Shown here: positions 16,257 to 24,022 of the stretch, piece after piece
How the letters are laid out: every line of letters starts with the position of its first letter
Numbering within the stretch: position 1 is the stretch's first letter
NCBI GenBank assembly: GCA_937902565.1
Contig: CALFMX010000193.1
Coordinates: 1-29,155, forward strand
Length of the DNA stretch: 29,155 nt
Origin: an uncultured Spirochaetales bacterium
GTDB taxonomy: Bacteria > Spirochaetota > Spirochaetia > Sphaerochaetales > Sphaerochaetaceae
Direction: 5' to 3'
Notes under the pieces: generated by a model
Told to the model about the DNA's origin: nothing
Databases searched by the model: none
Seen by the model: the letters and a program-made list of their open reading frames with translations, nothing else
Position numbers and translations under genes: made by a program

Positions 16257-17063
16257 TTACATCTCTGCGGGAATCTCCGGCCAGATTTTCACGCCCTTCT
16301 CCAGCATCCAGGTGTGCTCCTGCCGGTAGTAGCGGGTCGTGGGCAGCCACCGGTCACCCTCGAGGTGGGGGATCATCCAGATGTAGTACATCGCATAGCC
16401 GGGCGCGGCGGCCTGGGAGTGCGTGGTATTAGGCCTGATCATCGACGTATCACCGTCATGGACGACAAAGGCATCCTCATCGAGGACCGAGACACCGAAG
16501 CCCTGGGAGGGGAAGAAGCGGTAGTGGTAGATCTCAGGGTGCGGATGGTCGTGCGGCGGGTAGCTCGACCAGCGGCCCGGGTGGTTGATCACCTCACCGA
16601 GCACCATGTTCGAGTAGGGGGCACTCTCCCCGTCAAAGACCGTCCTGACGGTCCGGTTGCTCGCTTCGGCGAGGACGCCGGCACCGAAGACCTCGCTCTT
16701 TACATCATCCTTGTCGTAGAAACGGACCGGGAAGTCGGTATCATTCTTGCACCGCTCGACCCCGAGCTCGCTCTCCTCAAGGGCCTTGATCGTGATGGTG
16801 ACAGCAGAGGGCGCATGGAGGGCGACCGCCGATTCATCGATACAGGAGTGGCGCTCCCCTACCGCCGCTCCCCCATCCCAGGTGAAGGAGACCTTCCCCT
16901 TGATGAGCAGCCATGCCCGCTCCAGGGGAAGGGAGCAGGTGACGCTCTCGCCCTTGGGTAGGACAAGGACCCCGAAGTCGAGCATCTGCTCGCTGTGGGG
17001 GCCATCCAGGGCGGCTACCGTGGTATATCCAGGTGCAAAGGTGTCTTTCTTGCGTACGATCAT
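16257..17063 (-). CDS. iolB: 5-deoxy-glucuronate isomerase
   Basis: A 268-residue bicupin enzyme converting 5-deoxy-glucuronate to 5-dehydro-2-deoxy-gluconate, the step after IolD. The family's metal-binding cluster GRWSSYPPHDHPHPEIYHYRF holds H171, H173, H175 and E177; PNTTHSQAAAPGYAMYYIWMI and DRWLPTTRYYRQEH follow. AAGGAGG precedes the ATG at 17063. Unlike iolGDE it is on the opposite strand, convergent with iolE and divergent from the DeoR gene, so it is probably controlled from the 17.1-17.28 kb regulatory region instead of by the LacI operators. Confidence 0.96.
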   Translation of the reverse strand: MIVRKKDTFAPGYTTVAALDGPHSEQMLDFGVLVLPKGESVTCSLPLERAWLLIKGKVSFTWDGGAAVGERHSCIDESAVALHAPSAVTITIKALEESELGVERCKNDTDFPVRFYDKDDVKSEVFGAGVLAEASNRTVRTVFDGESAPYSNMVLGEVINHPGRWSSYPPHDHPHPEIYHYRFFPSQGFGVSVLDEDAFVVHDGDTSMIRPNTTHSQAAAPGYAMYYIWMIPHLEGDRWLPTTRYYRQEHTWMLEKGVKIWPEIPAEM

Positions 17064-17200
17064 TCCAGTGTTCCTCCTTCATTGTATGTCCAGCATACGG
17101 GTGCACACGCTTTTCAGCAAGGGCCCAAACGACCTTGCGGCATCCATATATCAGTGTCCCACATGGGGATGATTAATTCAATCATTTTCTTTCAAATAAT

Positions 17201-17220
17201 GCAATATTATGCAATATTAT
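17201..17220. promoter_or_regulatory. Tandem decamer, candidate operator of the DeoR regulator
   Basis: GCAATATTAT occurs twice without a gap (17201-17210 and 17211-17220), immediately upstream of the DeoR-gene promoter and inside the iolB/DeoR divergent region. The core CAATATTA recurs at 18058-18065, between the DeoR gene and the GAPDH gene. DeoR/IolR-type regulators often bind direct repeats. The rest of the 17064-17282 gap carries no gene. Confidence 0.5.
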
Positions 17221-17232
17221 GATTGGATTGCA

Positions 17233-17260
17233 TTGCATCTCCTGCAAACCATGCTATACT
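17233..17260 (+). promoter_or_regulatory. Sigma-70 promoter of the DeoR-gap-pgk-larA operon
   Basis: TTGCAT (17233-17238), 16-nt spacer, TATACT (17255-17260) preceded by TGC, giving an extended -10. Predicted start about 17267, just before the ribosome site of the DeoR gene at 17283. Confidence 0.6.
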
Positions 17261-17282
17261 AATCACACTACCTGGAGGGACG

Positions 17283-18053
17283 ATGGAGAGTTTGAACAGT
17301 CGCCAGAATACCATCTTTCGATTCATCGAGGAGCATGGGTCAATCGCGTTGCGAGACCTCTTCAGCCGCTTCGACGCCTCCGAGGCCACCATCAGGCGTG
17401 ACCTCGCCACTCTGGAGGAGCACGAGCTCATCATGCGCCGCCGCGGTGAGGCGTATGTGCTCAAGAAGAACCTCGAGAGTGCGTTCACCCAGCGCGAATA
17501 CCGCAACCAGGGAGCAAAGCAACGGATCGCCCGTTTGGCGGCAAGCCTCGTAGAGGAGAACGACACCATCATCCTCGATGCCGGGACCACGACACTGGAG
17601 ATCGCGAAGCTGCTCGTGGGCCGTTCGAACCTGACCGTGCTCACCAACTCGTTGCCGGTGGCCAATATCTTCGCCGGCTCCCGTGTCTCGCTCCTCTTGG
17701 CAGGCGGTCACCTCTTCAGCCAGAACATGTCGACCCAGGGCCCCGATGCCGAGGCGTTCTTCAAGAAGGTCGAGGTCAACAAGAGCTTCATCGGGGCGAG
17801 CGGGGTGAGGGCCTCCATCGGGCTCGAGACCCTCAATCCCTATGAGGCGGAGATCAAGCACCTGATGGTCCAGAGTGCAAAGCAGGTCTACGCCGTCATC
17901 GATGGTTCGAAGTTCGATACCGCAGGCATCAATGTCTTCTGCACCTTCGGCGAGCTCGACTACATCATCACCGACGAGGCGATCACCGATGAGGCGATCG
18001 TCCAGAAACTGAGGGAAGAGAACGTCCAGGTCCTGACGCCGGACGTGAGATAA
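17283..18053 (+). CDS. DeoR-family transcriptional regulator
   Basis: A 256-residue repressor-type protein. The N-terminal winged helix is SRQNTIFRFIEEHGSIALRD to ATIRRDLATLEEHELIMRRR (about 6-54). The effector domain has DTIILDAGTTTLEIAKLL, LTVLTNSLPVANIF, LLLAGGHLFSQNMSTQGPDA, FIGASGV and YAVIDGSKFDTAGINVFC, typical of phosphosugar-sensing DeoR proteins. The start at 17283 has GGAGGG upstream; the earlier ATG at 17223 lies within the promoter. Bacillus IolR belongs to this family, and this gene is divergent from iolB, so control of inositol or downstream intermediates is plausible. It is followed after 38 nt by the GAPDH-like gene and probably regulates that operon and itself. Confidence 0.94.
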   Translation: MESLNSRQNTIFRFIEEHGSIALRDLFSRFDASEATIRRDLATLEEHELIMRRRGEAYVLKKNLESAFTQREYRNQGAKQRIARLAASLVEENDTIILDAGTTTLEIAKLLVGRSNLTVLTNSLPVANIFAGSRVSLLLAGGHLFSQNMSTQGPDAEAFFKKVEVNKSFIGASGVRASIGLETLNPYEAEIKHLMVQSAKQVYAVIDGSKFDTAGINVFCTFGELDYIITDEAITDEAIVQKLREENVQVLTPDVR

Positions 18054-18057
18054 GAAT

Positions 18058-18065
18058 CCAATATT
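18058..18065. promoter_or_regulatory. Third copy of the CAATATTA motif
   Basis: CAATATTA lies in the 38-nt gap between the DeoR gene and the GAPDH-like gene, matching the core of the 17201-17220 tandem repeat. No clear promoter accompanies it. It may be an auxiliary site of the same regulator or chance in AT-rich DNA. Confidence 0.3.
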
Positions 18066-18091
18066 ACAAAAATACATAGGAGTGTAACGAG

Positions 18092-19123
18092 ATGAAGAAG
18101 ATCAAGGTAGGAGTCGCAGGATACGGGGTCATCGGGCAGCGGTTGGCCGATGGGGTTGCCCTACAGAAGGATATGGAGCTCGTCGGGGTCGCCGACGTCG
18201 CTCCGACGCTCAGCGTCAGGGCGCTGAGGGAAAAGGGGATGCCCTATGACTTCTATACGGCAAACCCCCAGGACACCACCGCCCTCGACAAGGCAGGGAT
18301 CCCCATCAGCGGAAGCCTAGAGGATCTGGTGCAGAAGGTCGATATCATGCTCGATGCAACCAGCGCCGGCGTTGGTTTGAAGAACAAGGAGATCTACACG
18401 AAGTACAAGAAGAAGGCGATCTTCCAGGGCGGGGAGTCCAATGCCATCGCCGACGTCTTCTTCCATGGCTATGCAAACTACGAGAAGGGGCTCGGGGTCG
18501 ATTACCTGAAGCTCACCAGCTGCAACACGACCGGCCTCATCAGGGCGGTGGACTGCATCGACCGCGCCGTCGGGGTTGAGAAAGTGGCCATCACGATCAT
18601 CCGCCGGGTCGCGGACCCGGGCGACTACCATCGTGGCCTGACCAACGCCCTCCAGATGGACAAGGCGCCGAGCCACCAGGCACTCGACCTCATGACCATC
18701 ATGCCCCATGTCGAGGCCACCGGCATCCTCGTCCACACCCCGGTCACCCATGGGCACATCATCACCGTCGTCATGACCCCCAAGAAGGATATCTCCGTCG
18801 AGGAGGCCATCGAGATCTTCTCCAAGCACCCGAGGATCCGCCTCGTCTCGATCGCCGAGGGATTTTTGGGCAATGCCAGCCTCTTCCGCTACGCCAGGGA
18901 CCTGGGCAACAGCCGTGGTGACATGTATGAGATCGCCCTCTGGACCGACTCGGTGGTCAAGTGTGGCCGTGACCTGATGTTCGCCATCAACATCCCCCAG
19001 GAGGCGGTGGTGATCCCCGAGTCCATCGACGCAGTGCGTGCAGCCCTGAAGATGCAGGATAGCCGTGAGAGCGGCACCGAGGCGACGAACACCTACCTCG
19101 GCATGGGAGCATGGAAGCGATGA
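18092..19123 (+). CDS. gap: Archaeal-type (type II) glyceraldehyde-3-phosphate dehydrogenase
   Basis: A 343-residue protein resembling the archaeal type II GAPDH, not the usual bacterial enzyme. The NAD(P)-binding start is KVGVAGYGVIGQRLADGV. Family-specific segments follow: VDIMLDATSAGVGLKNKEIY, KAIFQGGES, LTSCNTTGL with the catalytic cysteine C144, IIRRVADPGDYHRGLTNAL, KAPSHQALDLMTIMP and VTHGHIITVVM (H220/H222 region). The reaction is oxidative phosphorylation of an aldehyde, normally glyceraldehyde-3-phosphate to 1,3-bisphosphoglycerate. GGAGTG precedes the ATG. Its stop overlaps the start of the archaeal-type PGK gene by ATGA, showing tight coupling. Because this pair sits in a catabolic operon, its true substrate may be another aldose phosphate; that is inference. 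Confidence 0.88.
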   Translation: MKKIKVGVAGYGVIGQRLADGVALQKDMELVGVADVAPTLSVRALREKGMPYDFYTANPQDTTALDKAGIPISGSLEDLVQKVDIMLDATSAGVGLKNKEIYTKYKKKAIFQGGESNAIADVFFHGYANYEKGLGVDYLKLTSCNTTGLIRAVDCIDRAVGVEKVAITIIRRVADPGDYHRGLTNALQMDKAPSHQALDLMTIMPHVEATGILVHTPVTHGHIITVVMTPKKDISVEEAIEIFSKHPRIRLVSIAEGFLGNASLFRYARDLGNSRGDMYEIALWTDSVVKCGRDLMFAINIPQEAVVIPESIDAVRAALKMQDSRESGTEATNTYLGMGAWKR

Positions 19124-20400
19124 GCGGACCGAGGATGAGAAGCCTCGATGACGTGGTTGTCACGGGACGGACGGTGATCCTCCGTCCCGACATCAACTCC
19201 CCCATCGATGTGAAGACCAAGAAGATCATCAACACCAATCGCCTCGAGAAGGCGATCCCGACGTTGAAATACCTCCTCGACAATGGGGCGAAGGTCGCCA
19301 TCATCGCCCACCAGGGCGATACGCTGGACTACCAGAACCTCATCCCGCTTGCAGAGCATGCCCAGATCCTCAGCAACCTGAGCGGCTACACAATCGAGTA
19401 CATCGACGATGTCTGCGGTCCGGCGGCACAGAGCCGGGTCAAGGCCCTCAAGGAGGGGGAAGCGGTCCTGCTTGGCAACCTGCGCTACCTGGGAGAGGAG
19501 CTCACCGCCTTTGAGAAGGAGGTGAAACTCACTCCCACAGAGATGCTGGATACCTGGCTCATCCGCTCCCTCGCCCCGCTTGCCGACCTCTACGTCAACG
19601 ATGCCTTTGCCGCCGCACACCGCAGTGCCCCCTCGATGATCGCCTTCCAGGAGGTGATGGAGACTGTCGGCGGGCGCCAGCTCTTCGGCGAGTACGAGGC
19701 GCTGAGCAAGGTGGCGTCCACCCCCATCCACCCCTGTGTCTTCTTCCTCGGTGGAGGGAAGATCAGCGATGCCTTCGGCATGATGCGCAACGTCCTTTCA
19801 TCCGGGACCGCCGACCGGATCCTCACCGGGGGCATCACGAGCGATGTCATGCTGCTTGCCAGCGGTGTCGAGCTCGGGGAGCGCACCCGCGCCTTCCTTG
19901 CACAAAAGGACCTGACCGGCTTCATCCAAGAGGCAGAGGAGTTGTTGCGTACCTGGCCGGATCGTTTCATCCTGCCCACCGACTTCGCCTATGAGCGCGA
20001 TGGGAAGCGGGCGGAGGCGACCATAGAGGAGATTGCACACTCACGCGAACTGCAGCAGCAGCTCTTCGTCGACCTGGGGGAGCGCACCATCGCCGCCTAT
20101 ACCAAAGAGATCGAAGGCGCCGGCTCGGTCTTCGTCAATGGACCGGCCGGCATCTATGAGGATGAACGGTGGGAACTCGGGACGAAGGAGATCTGGAGGG
20201 CCATCGCTGCAGCCCCTGGCTATACCGTGGTCGGTGGGGGGGATACCATCACCGCCGCCGAGCGCTTCACCAACCTTGGCGACTTCTCCTACGTCTGTAC
20301 GGCAGGGGGGGCGATGATCCGCTTCCTCTCGGGCAAGAAGATGCCGCTCATCGTGGCGATGGAGCGGGCCTGGGAGCGTGACAGGGCAGAGAAGGAGTGA
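19120..20400 (+). CDS. pgk: Archaeal-type phosphoglycerate kinase
   Basis: A 426-residue kinase of the archaeal PGK type, slightly longer than usual. Features in order: TVILRPDINSPID (archaeal enzymes have RVDINSPID; bacterial ones RVDFNVP), VAIIAHQGD, LLGNLRYLGEE, LYVNDAFAAAHRSAPSMIAF, HPCVFFLGGGKISD, RILTGGI, VFVNGPAGIYED, and the nucleotide-binding end TVVGGGDTITAAERF with CTAGGAMIRFLSG. It would take the acyl phosphate made by the upstream dehydrogenase and form ATP plus an acid phosphate. The start at 19120 is chosen for the ATGA overlap with the GAPDH stop. ATGs at 19111 (ribosome site too close) and 19132 (which best matches archaeal N-termini) are alternatives. larA follows 4 nt after the stop. 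Confidence 0.88.
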   Translation: MSGPRMRSLDDVVVTGRTVILRPDINSPIDVKTKKIINTNRLEKAIPTLKYLLDNGAKVAIIAHQGDTLDYQNLIPLAEHAQILSNLSGYTIEYIDDVCGPAAQSRVKALKEGEAVLLGNLRYLGEELTAFEKEVKLTPTEMLDTWLIRSLAPLADLYVNDAFAAAHRSAPSMIAFQEVMETVGGRQLFGEYEALSKVASTPIHPCVFFLGGGKISDAFGMMRNVLSSGTADRILTGGITSDVMLLASGVELGERTRAFLAQKDLTGFIQEAEELLRTWPDRFILPTDFAYERDGKRAEATIEEIAHSRELQQQLFVDLGERTIAAYTKEIEGAGSVFVNGPAGIYEDERWELGTKEIWRAIAAAPGYTVVGGGDTITAAERFTNLGDFSYVCTAGGAMIRFLSGKKMPLIVAMERAWERDRAEKE

Positions 20401-20404
20401 ACAA

Positions 20405-21670
20405 ATGGTCATAGAGCTACCGTACACAAAGGGGCAGCATATCACGCTCACCCTCGCCGATGAACACCTCATCGGGATCTATGAACCCAATGACCTGGGA
20501 CGGGAGGCGAAGGAGACGCTCTTCGAGGGCGCCCTCACCGCTCTCGATGATTTCCTTGAGGGGTGTACCTCGCTGTTGGTCATCATCAACGATGCGACCC
20601 GCCCCACCCCGACGTCGGCGATGCTCTCCGCCCTGATGCCCCGCTTCGAGAAAGCGGGTATCACCGATGAGATGATTACGCTCCTCGTGGCCACCGGGGC
20701 GCACCGCGCGGTCGCGGAGCGTGAGCTGGCCCAGCTGCTCGGCCCCTGGGCCGAACGCCTCAAGGGGCGGCTTGTCAGCCATGATGCCACCGATGAGGAG
20801 AGCCTCGTCGAGGTAGGGACGACGCGCAACGGCACGCCGATCACCCTCAACACACTCCTCTTCAAGAGCGACCGCATCATCGCCACCGGCAGTGTCGAGC
20901 CCCACTACTTCGCCGGCTTTACCGGTGGGCGGAAGGCGTTCCTGCCCGGCATCGCCGGCTACCGGACCATCGAGGCGAACCACAAGCTCGCCATCGCCGA
21001 TGAAGCGTGCGCCCTCGCCCTGGAGGGAAACCCGGTCCATGAGGACATGATGGATGCCCTCCTCCACATCAAGGCGCCGATCTACGCCCTGATGACGGTG
21101 CTCAACAAGGAGCAGGAGGTGGTCAGCGCCACCGGCGGGGACCTCATCGAGAGCTTTGAGGAGGCGGTGGAGGTGGCACAGCAGGTCTTCTGTGTACAGA
21201 TCCCGAGCCGCACCGATGTCGTCATCTCGGTGGCGAAGTTCCCGATGGAGATCAACCTCTACCAGGCGCAGAAGGCGATCGACAACGGGGCATTGGCAGT
21301 AAAGGACGGGGGGACGCTGATCCTCGTCGCCTCCTGTCGCGAAGGGATCGGAGGGGAGGAGTTTGCCCGCCTGCTCAGCTCGAGCAGCACCCCCGACGAT
21401 GCACTGGAGAAGATCAACGACACCTACAAGCTCGGCTACCACAAGGCGGCCAAGATGGCGGCGGTCTCCAAGCGGATCACCGTGATGGCTCTCACCGACC
21501 TCGACGACAAGACCATCCGCTCCCTCTTCCTCGAGCCGATCGATGATCTGAACAGAGCGGTGGACGAAGCCCTCGACCGGGCTCGGAAGCGGGGCGTGGC
21601 AGACCCGAAGGTGATCATCCTTCCCGATGGTTGTGTCACCGTCCCGAAGGAGCGGCACGACAAAAGCTGA
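20405..21670 (+). CDS. larA: LarA-family nickel-dependent 2-hydroxyacid racemase/epimerase
   Basis: A 421-residue member of the lactate racemase (LarA) superfamily, which uses the nickel-pincer nucleotide cofactor to move a hydride at C2 of 2-hydroxy acids. Key residues fit known LarA spacing: R66 (INDATRPTPT), H100 (VATGAHR), H167 (VEPHYFAGF), the cofactor-attaching K177 (GGRKAFLPG) and the nickel-ligand H193 (TIEANHK). These are spaced almost as in L. plantarum LarA (H108, H174, K184, H200). AAGGAG lies 7 nt before the ATG, within the end of pgk. No larB, larC or larE cofactor genes are in the window. Known homologues act on lactate, malate or sugar acids such as gluconate; a sugar-acid substrate suits this operon. 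Confidence 0.88.
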   Translation: MVIELPYTKGQHITLTLADEHLIGIYEPNDLGREAKETLFEGALTALDDFLEGCTSLLVIINDATRPTPTSAMLSALMPRFEKAGITDEMITLLVATGAHRAVAERELAQLLGPWAERLKGRLVSHDATDEESLVEVGTTRNGTPITLNTLLFKSDRIIATGSVEPHYFAGFTGGRKAFLPGIAGYRTIEANHKLAIADEACALALEGNPVHEDMMDALLHIKAPIYALMTVLNKEQEVVSATGGDLIESFEEAVEVAQQVFCVQIPSRTDVVISVAKFPMEINLYQAQKAIDNGALAVKDGGTLILVASCREGIGGEEFARLLSSSSTPDDALEKINDTYKLGYHKAAKMAAVSKRITVMALTDLDDKTIRSLFLEPIDDLNRAVDEALDRARKRGVADPKVIILPDGCVTVPKERHDKS

Positions 21671-21703
21671 CGGGTAATCGTTCCACTCTCACCTATAACA
21701 AAA

Positions 21704-21736
21704 AGGATCGCTGCAGTAGTGCAGCGATCCTCTTTT
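21704..21736. terminator. Rho-independent terminator, bidirectional (larA / ugpB-like)
   Basis: AGGATCGCTGCA (21704-21715), loop GTAG, TGCAGCGATCCT (21720-21731), then CTTTT on the plus strand. On the minus strand it is followed by TTTTGTTAT. It separates the convergent larA-like and binding-protein genes. Confidence 0.93.
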
Positions 21737-21775
21737 GTGTGGTGATTCAATTGCCCGAAGGCAATCGACAACAGC

Positions 21776-23116
21776 TTAGTAGTTGACCAAGTTGTACTCA
21801 GCGAGCGCCTTGTTGATGTCCTTTGCCATGCCGTCGACAGCACCCTTGGCGTCGATGGTGCGGTTTGCAAGACGTGCAATGTAGGACTCGACCACATTCC
21901 GGGCCTCAGGGAAGATGCTCAACAGTGCCCCTGCGTACTGGGGAGCAGTGTCGTGCAGCTGGTCGATGGCGACCTGGAACTGCGGATACTCAGCAATGTT
22001 CTTCTTGAAGGTCTCGGTCTCGGCTGCAGCAACGGTGATCGGGAAGTAACCGGTCTGGGCATTCCATTTGGCCTGCTGCTCCGGGGAGATCATGAACTTC
22101 ACGAACTCCCAGGTTGCGTCCTCGCGCCTGGTGTCCTTGGTGTTCAGCATCCAGAGGCTTCCGCCACCGACCGATACACCACCCTTGTCGCCCTTGTTGA
22201 TGTTGGGGAAGTATCCCACACCGACCTCGAAGCGATCGCCGATGTTCAGCAAGAGGGACTTGAGAGCCGCGGTGGACTCGAGCGTCATGGCGATGTTGCC
22301 GGAGATGAAGGCTGCCTTGGCATCGTTGTTACCGATGTTCAGGTAGGGGGCGATCCCTTCCTTGAGGACCTTGTCCCAGACCTTGGCAATGGCAAGTCCG
22401 CCACCGTTGGAATCAAACGCAACGGCGGTTGCGTACTGTTCGCCGCGTCCGTTGTTGTTGTTCACATAGTGCAGGCCCTGCTTGCCCATCCACTGCTCGA
22501 AGAACCAGCCGTAGTTGCCCATTCCAAAGCCGTAGCGCTTGACGCTTCCGTCTGCGTTCATGACTCTGAGCTTGGCTGCAGCCTCATAGATCTCATCGAA
22601 GTTTGTCGGGACCTTGGTGATGCCGGCTTCCTCGAACGCGGTCTTGTTGTAGTACAAGAGCGGGGTCGAGCTGTTGAACGGCATCGAATAGAGGGTACCG
22701 TCGACGGTGTAGTACGCGGCGATGTTCGGCTCGATCTGGTTGATGTCCCACTTGTCCTTCTCGATGTAGGTCTGCATGGGCAGGACCCAACCGGAGTCGA
22801 TCATGTACCGGGTACCGATGTCGTAGACCTGCATGATGTCACAGGGATAGTTGCCACCCGACGCCTGGAGCTTTGCAAACCCCTCGTCGTAGGTTCCCTG
22901 GTACTCATAGGTTACTTCGATCTTGCCTTCGTTGATGGTGTTGAACTCGTTGACCATTGCCGCGATGGCTTCGCCATTGACTCCACCCATGGAGTGCCAG
23001 AAGGTAATCTTGACCGGGCCAGCAGCCTTTGCTGGAGCGGCCTCTCCGGATCCAGCTGCAAATACAAAGCTGACTGCCAAGAGTCCGACAAGAATAAGAG
23101 CTAATGTCTTTTTCAT
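21776..23116 (-). CDS. ugpB: UgpB-like periplasmic binding protein (glycerol-3-phosphate/glycerophosphodiester type)
   Basis: A 446-residue exported binding protein. The leader MKKTLALILVGLLAVSFVFA is followed by a Gly/Ser/Ala/Glu-rich linker without a lipobox cysteine. UgpB-like stretches are ITFWHSMGGVNGEAIAAMVNEFN, DIMQVYDIGTRYMI, YSMPFNSSTPLLYYNKTAFEEAGI, SVGGGSLWML and AQTGYFPIT. These match E. coli UgpB closely enough to suggest glycerol-3-phosphate or a glycerophosphodiester, although this subfamily also includes sugar binders. The start at 23116 follows AAGGAG; a longer reading lacks a signal peptide at its N-terminus. It lies last in its transcript, after two permease genes; the usual ugpC ATPase gene is absent. 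LacI-type operator 5 precedes the operon. Confidence 0.82.
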   Translation of the reverse strand: MKKTLALILVGLLAVSFVFAAGSGEAAPAKAAGPVKITFWHSMGGVNGEAIAAMVNEFNTINEGKIEVTYEYQGTYDEGFAKLQASGGNYPCDIMQVYDIGTRYMIDSGWVLPMQTYIEKDKWDINQIEPNIAAYYTVDGTLYSMPFNSSTPLLYYNKTAFEEAGITKVPTNFDEIYEAAAKLRVMNADGSVKRYGFGMGNYGWFFEQWMGKQGLHYVNNNNGRGEQYATAVAFDSNGGGLAIAKVWDKVLKEGIAPYLNIGNNDAKAAFISGNIAMTLESTAALKSLLLNIGDRFEVGVGYFPNINKGDKGGVSVGGGSLWMLNTKDTRREDATWEFVKFMISPEQQAKWNAQTGYFPITVAAAETETFKKNIAEYPQFQVAIDQLHDTAPQYAGALLSIFPEARNVVESYIARLANRTIDAKGAVDGMAKDINKALAEYNLVNY

Positions 23117-23182
23117 TTCCTTTTCTCCTTTTCTATATTTTCGGGGTGGAAAATCCACCCATACAGGACCAATGTTTCCGGG

Positions 23183-24022
23183 CTATCCTTTCACAGCCCC
23201 GCTCATCAAACCATTGATAAGCTGTTTGTTCATGAAGACGAAGATACTCAGCGACGGGACGATGACGATCACCACACCGGCCATCATGAGGCCGAGGGAG
23301 ACCGCATCGATGTCATAGAGCATCGAGATACCGATCTGCACCGTCCGATAGTTGCGGGAGTTGGTGACCAACAGTGGCCACATGTACTGGTTCCAGGTGT
23401 TGAGGAATACGTAGGCTCCGAGGGCGCCGAGGGCGGGGCGGGAGAGCGGCACGACGATGCTGCCCAAAAACCGGAGGTTGCTGCACCCGTCGAGCTTCGC
23501 CGCCTCGTAGAGCTCCTTGGCGAAGGTCAGGTAGTACTGGCGCAGGAGGAAGATTCCCATCGCACTGGTGAGGAAGGGGAAGATCAGGGCGCGGTAGGAG
23601 TCCAGCCATCCCCATCGCATCATCGTCAGGTAGTTGGCGATGATCGTCACCTCGCCGGGGACCATCATCGTGGCAAGTACCGCCAGGAAGAGCAGGTTCT
23701 TGCCCTTGAACTCCAAGAACGAGAAGGCGAAGGCGGCAAGCGAGCAGGTGATCATCTGACCGAGCATCACCGTCGTGGAGACGACGAAGGAGTTGAGGAT
23801 CATCCGCGGGAAGTTGTAGTACGGGTTGGTGAACGCCTGGACGTAGTTGGTGAACTTGACCGAGGTGGGGATCAAGTGGTTGTTGTAGATCTCATCCGGT
23901 GGCATGACCGAGATGGAGAAGGTGTAGAGCAAGGGGATCAGGATCACCAGCATCAAGGGGATATTCAGGACAAAGCGTCCGGCATTCTGCAATTTTCTTC
24001 GTTGTACGGTAGTTATACGCAT
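23183..24022 (-). CDS. ugpE: ABC transporter permease (UgpE/MalG type)
   Basis: A 279-residue inner-membrane protein with about six membrane segments. The cytoplasmic EAA loop that meets the ATPase is FAKELYEAAKLDGCSNLRFLGSIVVPLSRPAL. The N-terminal segment FVLNIPLMLVILIPLLYTFSISVMP and C-terminal MLYDIDAVSLGLMMAGVVIVIVPSLSIFVFMNKQLINGL are typical of the UgpE/MalG class. Its ATG overlaps the previous permease stop by one base (TGATG), indicating translational coupling. Forms the membrane channel with the UgpA-like protein. Confidence 0.9.
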   Translation of the reverse strand: MRITTVQRRKLQNAGRFVLNIPLMLVILIPLLYTFSISVMPPDEIYNNHLIPTSVKFTNYVQAFTNPYYNFPRMILNSFVVSTTVMLGQMITCSLAAFAFSFLEFKGKNLLFLAVLATMMVPGEVTIIANYLTMMRWGWLDSYRALIFPFLTSAMGIFLLRQYYLTFAKELYEAAKLDGCSNLRFLGSIVVPLSRPALGALGAYVFLNTWNQYMWPLLVTNSRNYRTVQIGISMLYDIDAVSLGLMMAGVVIVIVPSLSIFVFMNKQLINGLMSGAVKG

